Positions 26,750 through 35,104 of a stretch of 64,000 nucleotides of DNA are shown one piece after another. The position numbers were made by a program, and so were the translations under genes. Every line of letters begins with the position of its first letter. Position 1 is the stretch's first letter. The notes beneath the pieces are model-generated. The model was not told the DNA's origin and searched no databases. It worked only from the letters and a program-made list of their open reading frames with translations. This DNA is from CAUZIZ01 sp965218775. Lineage in GTDB: Bacteria; Acidobacteriota; UBA6911; RPQK01; JAJDTT01. Location of the stretch: the NCBI GenBank assembly GCA_965218775.1, contig CBDCLS010000006.1, forward strand, positions 2,418,001-2,482,000. The letters run 5' to 3'.

Positions 26750-27725
26750 GAACCACTTCCTGGCCCGCGCTGGCCCGACATTGGGTCTTCTCCTGGTGAT
26801 CGTAGCCTTCGCTTTGCTCAGCGACTCTCCCGGCCAGTACCTTTCTGTCCGCAATCTGAGGATCATCCTGTCCCAGACAGTGATCGTCGCGCTGGGAGCT
26901 CTGGGGATGACCCTCATCATCATCAGCGGAGGTATTGACCTGTCGGTGGGATCGGTCATCGCTCTCTCAGGGGTGATCGCGGCGCTGGGGATTCGCGAGG
27001 GGCTGTCTCCCGCACTCGCGGTTTGCCTTGCGATTGCCAGCGGATTATTCGTGGGATTCATCAACTCCTTGGTCATCACCCGTCTCAGGGTAGTGCCCTT
27101 CGTTGCCACACTGGGGATGCTGGGGGTAGCTCGCGGTCTGGCCAAGTGGCTGGGAGATGAACAGACGGTCAACGTGCCCCCCACCTGGGTCGACAAGCTG
27201 GCGGTGACATTCCCAGAGCCGTCTTGGATCATCGTCGCTCCCGCAGTCTGGAGCACTCTGGCCTTGGCGGTGCTCATGGCCGTCGTCCTCAACCACACCG
27301 TCTTTGGCAGGAGGGTTTTCGCGCTGGGGTCCAACGAGCAGGCTGCCCGTGCCACTGGTCTCCAGACCCGCCGCTTGAAGTCCTGGATCTACAGTCTCTC
27401 CGGATTGTTCTTCGGAATGGCGGGCGTGACCCAGATGTCCCGGTTACGCCAAGGAGACCCCACCGTGGCCATCGGCACGGAATTGGACATCATCGCTGCG
27501 GTTGTCATTGGTGGAGGCAGCCTCAGCGGGGGACAAGGTGGGATTCTGGGGTCCATGGTCGGGGCCCTCACCATGGCTTTGTTGCGAAACGGATGTCAGC
27601 AGATGGGGTGGCCAAACTATCTTCAGGAGATCATCGTGGGCGGCGTCATCGTCCTTGCCGTTTCCCTGGACGTGCTCCGCACTAACCGGCGGGACTTTGG
27701 GAAGCGATTCTGGTTTAGATCTTAA
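26736..27725 (+). CDS. Sugar ABC transporter permease (RbsC type)
   Basis: The 329-residue inner-membrane protein has about eight to ten hydrophobic helices and the family motifs G-G-I-D-L-S-V-G-S (about 63-71) and A-L-G-S-N-E-Q-A-A-R-A-T-G (about 196-208), the cytoplasmic loop that contacts the ATPase. It is the last gene of the transporter operon. It is complete, so the locus encodes a full single-permease CUT2-type importer. Confidence 0.93.
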   Translation: MPGSKNHFLARAGPTLGLLLVIVAFALLSDSPGQYLSVRNLRIILSQTVIVALGALGMTLIIISGGIDLSVGSVIALSGVIAALGIREGLSPALAVCLAIASGLFVGFINSLVITRLRVVPFVATLGMLGVARGLAKWLGDEQTVNVPPTWVDKLAVTFPEPSWIIVAPAVWSTLALAVLMAVVLNHTVFGRRVFALGSNEQAARATGLQTRRLKSWIYSLSGLFFGMAGVTQMSRLRQGDPTVAIGTELDIIAAVVIGGGSLSGGQGGILGSMVGALTMALLRNGCQQMGWPNYLQEIIVGGVIVLAVSLDVLRTNRRDFGKRFWFRS

Positions 27726-27743
27726 CCAAAGGAGAGGAAAGGT

Positions 27744-29387
27744 TCACGAACCGTAGCTGACACTCACTCGAAGCTGGTTCAACACCGCGGGCTCTGCCGC
27801 ATCCCCCTGCGAGGGCGGGTTCACCATGACTTCGAAGGTGTTGTTTCCCTTACGCACGCTCGTAGTCTCGAACTCGGTCCAGCGATCCTCCTTGCCGTCG
27901 ACCGGAGTCGACATCTCACTTCCTCCGGAAAGAGGCACCCCGTTGATTTTCCAGTGGATTCTCTTGGCGTTTACTCGCTTCTCCCAGCCGGTCTGGAGGG
28001 TCACCTTGCGGGCGCTCTCAGGACGGTCGGCGATGGCGAGAGTGAGCTTGGCACGGGCAGGGCCTGACTGGCAGGTCAGAGCCAGTGGAAGCTGTCCCGG
28101 CCAGGTGCTGGAGTTCATGTAGCCCACCTTCTTGCGGTTTGGATCGACTCGGTAGAGCTTGTCCTGCTGTGCCAGCAGCTTGGGATCTCCAATCTCCTGG
28201 AGACAACCATAGTAGGTCGATCTGAGCAGGTTGAAGAAGTAGATGCCATCCACCCCTGCCTCCCAGCAGCGATAGGCGGCGCCGCGGATCGCTTCCAGTT
28301 GGTCGAAGATGTACATCCAGCTGAGTCCTCCATAGACGGGGACGTCGTGCTGTCGGCCCAGGCGGACCCAGTCCTCGAGGGGGAAGGTGAAGGGGGCACT
28401 CCCAAAACCAGCGATCAGAAGGTCGATCCATCCTTCACCCATCCAGGTCTCGGGGTCCAGACCGACCGACCGCGACAGCTCGGGAGAGTCGGGTACCCGG
28501 GTGGCGAGTAGAATCGGTCGACCCCGTTTCTTTCCGTAGGCCCGAAGCCGTTGGTGAATTTGACGAATGAAGTCGTTCATGATCGGTGTGTTCTGGCGCT
28601 CCTCGCCGTAGCGGAAGATCAGGGGATGACGTCCCCAGTCCAATTCAAATCCGTCCAGATCGTAGCGGCGACAGGCCTCGTCGATGACACCCAGATAGTG
28701 CTTCCGCACCTCGGCGTGAGCGAAGTCGAAGGCGGGCCAGGAGAAAGCCAGCGGGCCCAGGGCACTGTTTCGAAACCGGTCGATGAGACGGCCGCCCTCC
28801 GTGTATCCCCAATACTCCAGGAGATTCTCGAAGGGGTGCTCCGGCTTCTTCTTCTGGATCCAGGGGAGAAAGTCTTGATCGAACGCCTCCGGGCTGAGGC
28901 GTGCCTGCAGAAGATCAAGATGCTCTAACTTGAAGCGCGACCAGTATTTCTCTCCCGGGTAGACCGCCGCATGAACGTCGTTCATGCGCATGGAGTAGAG
29001 AAATTCCATCTGGTTGGTGTGACAAAAATCGACTACATGCTTCAGCGGATCGGGACCCAGGGCCCGGATGTTGTCCGGGGGAAACTCCCAGTTGGCGAGA
29101 TCGAGAAAGGCGCAGTAGCTGACGCTGTCGACCTGGGTTCCTTTGAGGCCCTCCATGCGCCGGGAGAGGAACTGCTCGACCGACTCAAACTGTTGGGGCC
29201 AGCCGGGACGCGGAAAGTCCAGGGCTACTTTGGAGAGATCACCTCCATCGTTGTTGTAGATGATCCGCCTGCGGCGCCGTTGTTGAGACTCGGGGCTTTT
29301 TTTCGCCCCCATCGAGTGGCGGGAAAGGAACGAAGAAACCGCGGTTGCGGAGCAGAGATTTCTTAGGAAATTTCGTCGGTCAGACAT
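27744..29387 (-). CDS. Exported TIM-barrel glycosidase-like protein
   Basis: The 547-residue protein begins M-S-D-R-R-N-F-L-R-N, a twin-arginine-like export signal. A GHL10/DUF187-like barrel follows, with G-F-E-L-D-W-G-R (about residue 265) and G-G-L-S-W-M-Y (about 345), and a C-terminal beta domain. The start at 29387 is supported by GAGGAG seven bases upstream; a longer frame begins 18 bases earlier. It converges on the transporter operon with 18 bases between the stops, so it is likely functionally linked: hydrolyse outside, import the product. The actual substrate is not visible. Confidence 0.7.
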   Translation of the reverse strand: MSDRRNFLRNLCSATAVSSFLSRHSMGAKKSPESQQRRRRRIIYNNDGGDLSKVALDFPRPGWPQQFESVEQFLSRRMEGLKGTQVDSVSYCAFLDLANWEFPPDNIRALGPDPLKHVVDFCHTNQMEFLYSMRMNDVHAAVYPGEKYWSRFKLEHLDLLQARLSPEAFDQDFLPWIQKKKPEHPFENLLEYWGYTEGGRLIDRFRNSALGPLAFSWPAFDFAHAEVRKHYLGVIDEACRRYDLDGFELDWGRHPLIFRYGEERQNTPIMNDFIRQIHQRLRAYGKKRGRPILLATRVPDSPELSRSVGLDPETWMGEGWIDLLIAGFGSAPFTFPLEDWVRLGRQHDVPVYGGLSWMYIFDQLEAIRGAAYRCWEAGVDGIYFFNLLRSTYYGCLQEIGDPKLLAQQDKLYRVDPNRKKVGYMNSSTWPGQLPLALTCQSGPARAKLTLAIADRPESARKVTLQTGWEKRVNAKRIHWKINGVPLSGGSEMSTPVDGKEDRWTEFETTSVRKGNNTFEVMVNPPSQGDAAEPAVLNQLRVSVSYGS

Positions 29388-29498
29388 GGTCAACTCCTCT
29401 CTCATCTTCCGTCGGGATCGCCAGGACTTGCCGTCTTTCGAAGCCTAAACCAATCGACTGTAACTTTCATCAATGTGGTCGACCGGGGGAATTCTGCT

Positions 29499-29564
29499 GT
29501 TGTGCAGCTCTCTCCTCGGACCTGGAGCTCATATTGCAGACAAGTCAAATCGTTCGCGGCTCTG
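29499..29564 (+). repeat. 66-bp dispersed repeat, uninterrupted copy
   Basis: It matches 4087-4152 (reverse) and the split copy around 19317-19655. At the MITE target position it reads ATTGCAGACAAGTC, with no insertion. Confidence 0.7.
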
Positions 29565-29630
29565 CCGGACCGGGCTTTTTAATGCTGACAGCCCATCCGT
29601 TCGTGACACTGTTGGCTTCAGCTGGTCCGG

Positions 29631-29708
29631 CGTAGCGGTGGGCTCCAGGCCGCCGTCCGAGCCAAGGGCTCGGAAGAATAAGACTTCGGCCTGGAGGCCA
29701 AAGCTACG
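29631..29708. repeat. Palindromic hairpin repeat A, copy 3
   Basis: The 78 bp copy is in reverse orientation to copy 2: CGTAGC...GCTACG with inner CCGAGCC...GGCTCGG. It is almost identical to the copy at 41172-41249, and a B palindrome follows 11 bases later. Confidence 0.85.
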
Positions 29709-29718
29709 TTCGCCAATG

Positions 29719-29774
29719 AAGTTTCATCTTAGTCCTGCCCCCAGCGGTGCTGGCCCCATTCGAGAAAGAAACTG
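29719..29774. repeat. Palindromic repeat B
   Basis: The arms AAGTTTC and GAAACT enclose CCCCCAGCGGTGCTGGCCCC. It is adjacent to repeat A copy 3, as at the 53.5 kb and 21.0 kb sites. Confidence 0.65.
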
Positions 29775-29785
29775 ACTGAGCCATA

Positions 29786-29875
29786 GAAGCCTGAAGCGCG
29801 AGCGAGGGGTCGGGAATCTAGGAGATGCGTTGCCAAAAAGCATTCGACCACCCCCTCGCTCGCGCTTCAGGCTTC
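29786..29875. repeat. Long perfect hairpin (24-bp stem)
   Basis: GAAGCCTGAAGCGCGAGCGA (plus GGGG) is perfectly complementary to the segment ending 29875, with a ~42-base spacer that itself contains GATGC/GCATT. It is a single copy in the window. Confidence 0.75.
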
Positions 29876-29923
29876 CATAGTTCTCGCAGCAATCCGTGAC
29901 CCGGGACGTGCGAGGTTCGAATG

Positions 29924-30156
29924 AAGTTTCAGCTTAGTGTCCCCCCAGCGGTGCTGCCCCATTCGAGAACGAAACTTTGGCACCAACAGACGGCAGTGAT
30001 TGCCCGAATCCTTCGAAATTCGCTTGTTCGATATTCTGCGGTTCAGCATTCATCGGTTGCCTCCTCCAGAACCAAGGAAAAAGGCTAAATCACAAACCGC
30101 AGAACACCGAACATGCGAACTCCGAAGTCGGGCGCAGTGGTGAAGTTTCAGCTTAG
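29924..30156. repeat. Inverted copy of repeat block B + C
   Basis: This is the reverse complement of the block at 3638-3996, but with one instead of two tandem C units. It begins with a B palindrome (29924-29977) and ends with the arm AAGTTTCAGCTTA. Confidence 0.8.
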
Positions 30157-30193
30157 GGTCGAGTTGCCAATCGGTGACATCTTTGGGTTTGCA

Positions 30194-30230
30194 CAAACAT
30201 ACCTTCGTAAACTCTGCTAAGGTATGTTTG
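30194..30230. promoter_or_regulatory. Perfect 12-bp inverted repeat upstream of the second binding protein
   Basis: CAAACATACCTT (30194-30205) and AAGGTATGTTTG (30219-30230) are separated by 13 bases, and an outer TTTGC/GCAAA pair extends the symmetry. No T-run follows, so it is not a simple terminator. It could be a hairpin in the leader or a two-half-site operator controlling the binding-protein gene. Confidence 0.45.
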
Positions 30231-30254
30231 CGCCGCAAATCTGACACAACACAG

Positions 30255-31280
30255 ATGACCCTAGCTCACAGCGTGGAACAGGGCTGTAAGAAAAAAACAG
30301 TTGGTAGACACGTGCCTTCGTGGGTAACCAGCCTTCTGCTGTCATTCTTCGTGCTGGTCGGGTGCTCAACTTCGACGCTGGAAGTGGACAGATACAAGGT
30401 AGATGAGATCTACAGGGTAATGGTAGTTCCCAAAGGCCAAACCCACGATTTCTGGCAAGGGGTTCGCGCCGGTGTGGAGGCTTATTCCGATGACGCTGCT
30501 ACCGAGGGAGTTGGACTCGAGATCTATTGGGAAGGTCCTCTTCACGAGAACGATGTGGAGGAGCAGATCCGGATCGTCAAGAGCTGCGTCCGTCGTAGTG
30601 TAGATGGGGTCTTGCTCGCACCTCTCGACCGGCAAATGCTGGTTGGTCCTGTGGAGGAAGTCAGTGAGGCGGGCATTCCGGTGGTGATCATCGACTCTGG
30701 ACTGGACAGTGATACTTTCGTGAGCTTTGTGGCAACCGACAACAGAAAAGGTGGCGAGTTGGCCGGTCAGAAGTTGGGTGAGCTATTGGGAGGTCGAGGC
30801 AAGGTCATTATGCTTCGCTACCAGAAGGGATCGGCTAGCACCCATAATCGGGAGGAGGGTTTTCTCGAGGTCATAGGATCTCAATATCCTGACGTCGAAG
30901 TGATTTCCGCGGACGTCTATGGCGGCGCCACTCGTGGAAGCTGCCGGCTGGCGGCGCTGGGCCTGCTAAGACGGATGGGCGATACGGTCCAGGGTATTTT
31001 CTGTCCCAACGAACCCACCACCTTGGGGATGCTTCTTGCTCTGGAAGAGTTAGAGATGATCGACGATTTCCAGTTCGTGGGGTTCGATGCGACAGATCGC
31101 CTCGCCCGATCTCTTGCGGAGGGGAAGCTCCAAGCCCTTGTGGTCCAGGATCCGTTCGAGATCGGCTACGCCGGCATGAGGGCTATGGTCGATCATCTCC
31201 AGAGGAAGTCGGTCCAGAAGCGGATCAAGACTGGTGTCTCCCTTTCGTCTCCCGAGAGAGTCGACGCACCCGCCAGCTAG
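30255..31280 (+). CDS. Orphan sugar-binding lipoprotein, paralogue of the 24207 gene
   Basis: The 341-residue protein has a signal sequence ending L-V-G-C (Cys37 with this start). It shares long stretches with the first binding protein, for example F-V-A-T-D-N-R-K-G-G-E-L and G-S-A-S-T-H-N-R-E-E-G-F-L. No ATPase or permease gene accompanies it; it may deliver a ligand to the nearby RbsA/C-type pair. The C-terminus ends at E-R-V-D-A-P-A-S, about 15 residues short of its paralogue, exactly where a decayed MITE end is found. The start is uncertain: ATG 30255 gives a usable basic n-region, but no clear ribosome site is seen. Confidence 0.8.
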   Translation: MTLAHSVEQGCKKKTVGRHVPSWVTSLLLSFFVLVGCSTSTLEVDRYKVDEIYRVMVVPKGQTHDFWQGVRAGVEAYSDDAATEGVGLEIYWEGPLHENDVEEQIRIVKSCVRRSVDGVLLAPLDRQMLVGPVEEVSEAGIPVVIIDSGLDSDTFVSFVATDNRKGGELAGQKLGELLGGRGKVIMLRYQKGSASTHNREEGFLEVIGSQYPDVEVISADVYGGATRGSCRLAALGLLRRMGDTVQGIFCPNEPTTLGMLLALEELEMIDDFQFVGFDATDRLARSLAEGKLQALVVQDPFEIGYAGMRAMVDHLQRKSVQKRIKTGVSLSSPERVDAPAS

Positions 31281-31284
31281 CTTT

Positions 31285-31318
31285 TTCGCGACTCACCACA
31301 AACATCATCGTATTCATG
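31285..31318. mobile_element. Probable decayed right end of the MITE family
   Basis: TTCGCG-ACTC-ACCACAAAC-ATC-ATCGTATTCA resembles the right end of copy 1 (CGCGCTCGCCACAAACGTT then GCCGTATTTAC). The left part of the element is not visible. It abuts the shortened 3' end of the orphan binding-protein gene. Confidence 0.4.
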
Positions 31319-31335
31319 GAAGAGAGCTTTCGGCG

Positions 31336-31908
31336 ATGGCAGTTACCCCAGATCACTGGATAGTAAAAATGGCTCAAGAGCATCGGATGATCGAACCCTT
31401 TGTGGAGTCCCAGGTCAAAGACGGCTCGATCTCCTATGGCGTCTCCTCCTACGGATACGACTTCAGGGTCGATCGCCACTACCGTGTCTATCGTGGAATA
31501 GCTTCCCAGGTACTGGACCCCAAGGGCGCACATGAAGAACTCTTCGAGGAACGGGAAGCCGACTCCTGCGTCATTGCACCAGGATCCTTCCTGCTGGCCC
31601 AGTCGGTAGAATACTTCAGGATCCCCAGAAATATCCTGACCCTCTGCGTTGGGAAGTCGACCTATGCTCGTTGCGGGGTTCTGGTCAACGTTACTCCCTT
31701 TGAGCCCGAGTGGGAAGGACACGCGACCTTGAGCATTTCCAATACCGGGCCTTCTCCGGTGAAGGTCTACTCCGGGGAGGGAATTGCGCAGCTGATATTC
31801 CTGGAGGCAGACCAGATCTGCCGAGTCTCTTATGGAGATCGAAAGGGCAAGTATCAGGCCCAGAAGGGGATTGTCCACGCCCAGGTTCACAGCGGCAAGA
31901 AACAATGA
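31336..31908 (+). CDS. dcd: dCTP deaminase
   Basis: The 190-residue trimeric enzyme makes dUTP from dCTP for dTTP synthesis. The motifs G-K-S-T-Y-A-R-C-G and T-P-F-E-P-E-W-E-G-H-A-T-L-S-I-S-N include the catalytic Glu. The ATG at 31336 is preceded by GGAAGAGAG and gives the family length; the frame is open further upstream but only through repeat-derived sequence. Its stop overlaps the leuS start (ATGA), so the two are translationally coupled. Confidence 0.95.
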   Translation: MAVTPDHWIVKMAQEHRMIEPFVESQVKDGSISYGVSSYGYDFRVDRHYRVYRGIASQVLDPKGAHEELFEEREADSCVIAPGSFLLAQSVEYFRIPRNILTLCVGKSTYARCGVLVNVTPFEPEWEGHATLSISNTGPSPVKVYSGEGIAQLIFLEADQICRVSYGDRKGKYQAQKGIVHAQVHSGKKQ

Positions 31909-34409
31909 AGGAGCGTTACGATTTCCAAGCCATCGAGTTGAAGTGGCAGCGAATTTGGGCGGAAGAGGAAGACTTTACTGTCGACGAAGACGAAAGTAAG
32001 GACAAGTACTACGTCCTCGAGATGCTTCCCTATCCGTCCGGTGCCCTTCACCTGGGTCATGTCCGCAACTACTCGCTGGGCGACTCGATTGCTCGGTTCA
32101 AGACCTTGCGGGGGTACAACGTCCTCCACCCCATCGGTTGGGATGCGTTCGGACTGCCTGCAGAGAATGCGGCCATCCGCAACAAGGTTCCACCTGGACG
32201 TTGGACCCGGGACAACATTGCTCGAATGACAAAGCAGTGTCTGAGAATGGGCTGGTCCTACGACTGGAGCCGTGAGATTGCGACTTGCACCCCCGAGTAT
32301 TACCGCTGGAACCAGTGGTTTTTCCTCCAGATGTACGCTAAAGGTCTGGCCTTCAAGAGCAGTGGATCCGTCAACTGGTGTGAGGAATGTCAGACGGTTC
32401 TGGCCAATGAGCAGGTGGTCAACGGGCGATGTTGGCGTGATGATAGCGTCGTCGTTCAGAAGGATCTGGAGCAGTGGAATCTCCGCACTACGGAATACGC
32501 AGAGGAACTGCTGCAGGATCTGGATAGACTGGACGCATGGCCAGACAAGGTCCTCACGATGCAGCGCAACTGGATCGGAAAGTCGGTGGGTGCCAGAGTC
32601 CGGTTTCCCGTTGTCGATGCCGACGATCTCGAAATCGAAATCTTTACAACTCGGCTGGACACGATCTACGGAGCTACCTTTATGGTGCTGGCTCCCGAGC
32701 ATCCTGTGGTCCGGAGCTGGCTTGACGATCCTACCCATGGCAATGAGCTGAAGGCTTTTTTGGAGGAGATGCAACAGCAGGACCGGACTGTTCGCAGTGA
32801 CGAGGACGTGGAGAAACAGGGCGTTTTCACCGGCCACTATTCCGTGAACCCCTTCAACCAGGAACGGATCCCGATCTGGGTTGCCAACTTTGTCCTCATG
32901 GAATACGGCACCGGCGCCATCATGGCGGTGCCCGCGCACGACCAGAGGGACCACGAGTTTGCCGAAAAGTACAAACTCCCTATTCCAACGGTGATCGAGC
33001 CCGCTGGTGACCATGCCGAAACTGAGTCGGGGCGGGCGTTCTCTGGCTACGGTCAGCTCGTCAACAGCGGTTCCTTCTCGGGTCTTACATCCAAGGAGGC
33101 GCAGGAGAAGATGGCGGAGTTTGCCCAGGCCGAAGGGATCGGGGAGAAATCAATCTCCTATCGACTTCGGGATTGGGGAATCAGTCGTCAGCGCTATTGG
33201 GGAACCCCCATTCCGATCATCTATTGCGACAGCTGCGGGACGCTGCCCGTTCCCGAGGATCAACTGCCGGTGCTGTTGCCCCAGACGGAGCAGCTCAGTC
33301 TGGGCGGGTCCCCACTTGCAAAGGTGCCTGAGTTCGTCCAGGTGGATTGTCCCAGCTGCGGGGGCAAGGCCCGCCGCGAGACCGACACCCTGGATACCTT
33401 CATGGATAGTTCCTGGTACTTCTATCGATATACCGATGCCCAGATCGAGAGTCACGCCATTCGGCAGAGCGCCGTTCGGTATTGGTTTCCGGTCGACATT
33501 TATATTGGTGGAGTGGAGCATGCGATCCTCCACCTCATCTACATGCGATTCTTCACCAAGGTCATGAGGGATCTTGGCTTGGTGGCTTTGGACGAGCCGG
33601 TCAGCGCCCTCTTTACCCAGGGCATGGTTCTCAAGGATGGAGCCAAGATGAGTAAAAATCTGGGGAACGTGGTCGCGCCGGACGAAATTGTCGGCGAGTA
33701 CGGGGCGGATACTCTGCGATTGTTCATTCAGTTTTGCGCACCTCCAGAGGGCGACCTGGAATGGAGCCACAAGGGGCTGGAAGGCAGTTTCCGGTTCCTC
33801 AATCGCCTCTGGAGGCTGCTCTTTCGTTTTCACGACCTGCTGCCTTCACCGGAAGGGGAAGCTAGCGATGCCTCGGAAACTGGAAAAATCCGAGGACAGG
33901 AACTCCAATCCGAGGATCGAAAGCTTCGGCGCAAGCTTCATCAGACCACGCGGAAGGTGACCCAGGATCTGGAGAGACTGCACCAGAATACGGCTATTGC
34001 AGCGATCATGGAGCTGCTGAACTCGGCCTACGAATACGTTGACGCGACCGAGCCGCAGCCAGATCTGGAGCTGCTCCGTGAGGTCCTGGAGACAATGTCG
34101 CTCTTGGTTTCTCCCTTTGCACCGCACTTTGCAGAGGAGATGCGCTCGGTGCTCGGCCACCAGGCTCGTCTGAAGTTTGCCCGCTGGCCTGAATTCGATC
34201 CAGAACTAGCTCGTGAGGAGGAGATCGAGGTGGTGGTGCAGGTCAATGGCAAGGTGCGTGCCAAAATCATAACGGCTCCCGGGGTCTCCTCTGATGAAAT
34301 GAAGAGGCTCGCTTTGGGAGACGAACGGGTCGAAAGCCATATTGCCGGAAAGAGGATGATCAAACTGATCGTGGTTCCAGAGAAGCTAGTCAATATCGTG
34401 GTGGGCTGA
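31905..34409 (+). CDS. leuS: Leucyl-tRNA synthetase
   Basis: The 834-residue class I synthetase has the HIGH motif as H-L-G-H (49-52) in P-Y-P-S-G-A-L-H-L-G-H. The inserted CP1 editing domain (about 220-420) has T-x-R-x-D-T-I-Y-G, and the KMSKS motif appears as K-M-S-K-N (about 581-585). The start ATG at 31905 lies in the ATGA overlap with dcd; a longer frame upstream only overlaps dcd. It is followed directly by lptE, as in many Gram-negative genomes. Confidence 0.97.
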   Translation: MKERYDFQAIELKWQRIWAEEEDFTVDEDESKDKYYVLEMLPYPSGALHLGHVRNYSLGDSIARFKTLRGYNVLHPIGWDAFGLPAENAAIRNKVPPGRWTRDNIARMTKQCLRMGWSYDWSREIATCTPEYYRWNQWFFLQMYAKGLAFKSSGSVNWCEECQTVLANEQVVNGRCWRDDSVVVQKDLEQWNLRTTEYAEELLQDLDRLDAWPDKVLTMQRNWIGKSVGARVRFPVVDADDLEIEIFTTRLDTIYGATFMVLAPEHPVVRSWLDDPTHGNELKAFLEEMQQQDRTVRSDEDVEKQGVFTGHYSVNPFNQERIPIWVANFVLMEYGTGAIMAVPAHDQRDHEFAEKYKLPIPTVIEPAGDHAETESGRAFSGYGQLVNSGSFSGLTSKEAQEKMAEFAQAEGIGEKSISYRLRDWGISRQRYWGTPIPIIYCDSCGTLPVPEDQLPVLLPQTEQLSLGGSPLAKVPEFVQVDCPSCGGKARRETDTLDTFMDSSWYFYRYTDAQIESHAIRQSAVRYWFPVDIYIGGVEHAILHLIYMRFFTKVMRDLGLVALDEPVSALFTQGMVLKDGAKMSKNLGNVVAPDEIVGEYGADTLRLFIQFCAPPEGDLEWSHKGLEGSFRFLNRLWRLLFRFHDLLPSPEGEASDASETGKIRGQELQSEDRKLRRKLHQTTRKVTQDLERLHQNTAIAAIMELLNSAYEYVDATEPQPDLELLREVLETMSLLVSPFAPHFAEEMRSVLGHQARLKFARWPEFDPELAREEEIEVVVQVNGKVRAKIITAPGVSSDEMKRLALGDERVESHIAGKRMIKLIVVPEKLVNIVVG

Positions 34410-34410
34410 G

Positions 34411-34959
34411 TTGACTCCGAGAGTTCGTAGACTTTTACCGATGATGAGATCCGGTCTGATTCTTGCCGCTGCGGTGTTTCTGTCGGTTGGTTCGGGCTGT
34501 GGTTATCGAGTTGCGTCAAAGAACCGTCTGAGTCCACAGTTCCGTACCCTGGCCATTCTTCCCTTGGAGAATAAGACCACCACTTCTGAGGTCGAGCAGA
34601 TCCTTACGCGGTCTCTGGTGAGAGCCTTCGTGGAGAAGTCTTCCTATCAGCTGATCAATGACCCTTCCCAGGCTGATGCAGTGCTCCGGGGAGTGGTCTC
34701 AAGACTCACTGCCAGTCCCGTTATCTTTCGTCGGGGAACCTTCGGATCCACTTTTCTGGTGACACTTCAGGCCCAGGTGGAACTACAGGATCAGCGGAGC
34801 GGCAAGGTACTCTACAAGAACGACGGATACATCTTTCGGGAGCAGTACCAGATCAATGTTGACGTCGAGAATTTCTTTTCCGAGCTAAACCCAGCTTTGG
34901 GGCGGGTGGCAGGAGATTTTGCCTCCAGCGTGGTCACCACGCTACTGGAGAGCTATTAG
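34411..34959 (+). CDS. lptE: LPS-assembly lipoprotein LptE
   Basis: The 182-residue protein has a lipoprotein signal ending G-S-G-C-G-Y, the typical LptE start of the mature protein. I-L-P-L-E-N-K-T and D-A-V-L-R-G-V-V follow, as expected for this family, which plugs the LptD barrel in LPS export. The TTG start one base after the leuS stop suits translational coupling; ATG 34441 is an alternative and would still leave a signal peptide. The leuS-lptE-holA-rpsT order is conserved, but here a repeat and an extra gene are inserted before holA. Confidence 0.85.
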   Translation: MTPRVRRLLPMMRSGLILAAAVFLSVGSGCGYRVASKNRLSPQFRTLAILPLENKTTTSEVEQILTRSLVRAFVEKSSYQLINDPSQADAVLRGVVSRLTASPVIFRRGTFGSTFLVTLQAQVELQDQRSGKVLYKNDGYIFREQYQINVDVENFFSELNPALGRVAGDFASSVVTTLLESY

Positions 34960-35005
34960 AGTTGATTTCCCCTGCGGGACGGGTGATGGGTGCGGTCTCC
35001 TACCT

Positions 35006-35085
35006 GGCTTCGGTCTCCAGGCCGAAGTCTTCCCCGCCGAGCCTGGCGGCTCTACCCGTACGGCGGCCTGGAGGCCACCGCTACG
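35006..35085. repeat. Palindromic hairpin repeat A, copy 4 (divergent)
   Basis: The stem core CTCCAGGCCG/CGGCCTGGAG is kept, but the left outer arm has diverged and the inner hairpin reads GCCGAGCCTGGCGGCTC. It lies in the spacer between lptE and the YchF-like gene. Confidence 0.7.
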
Positions 35086-35104
35086 ATTGACCGAGAGGTT
35101 GTGG

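Noticed and set aside
31710..31904. N-terminal extension of leuS upstream of 31905
   Set aside because: It is out-of-frame translation of dcd; the ATGA overlap start gives the standard LeuS N-terminus.
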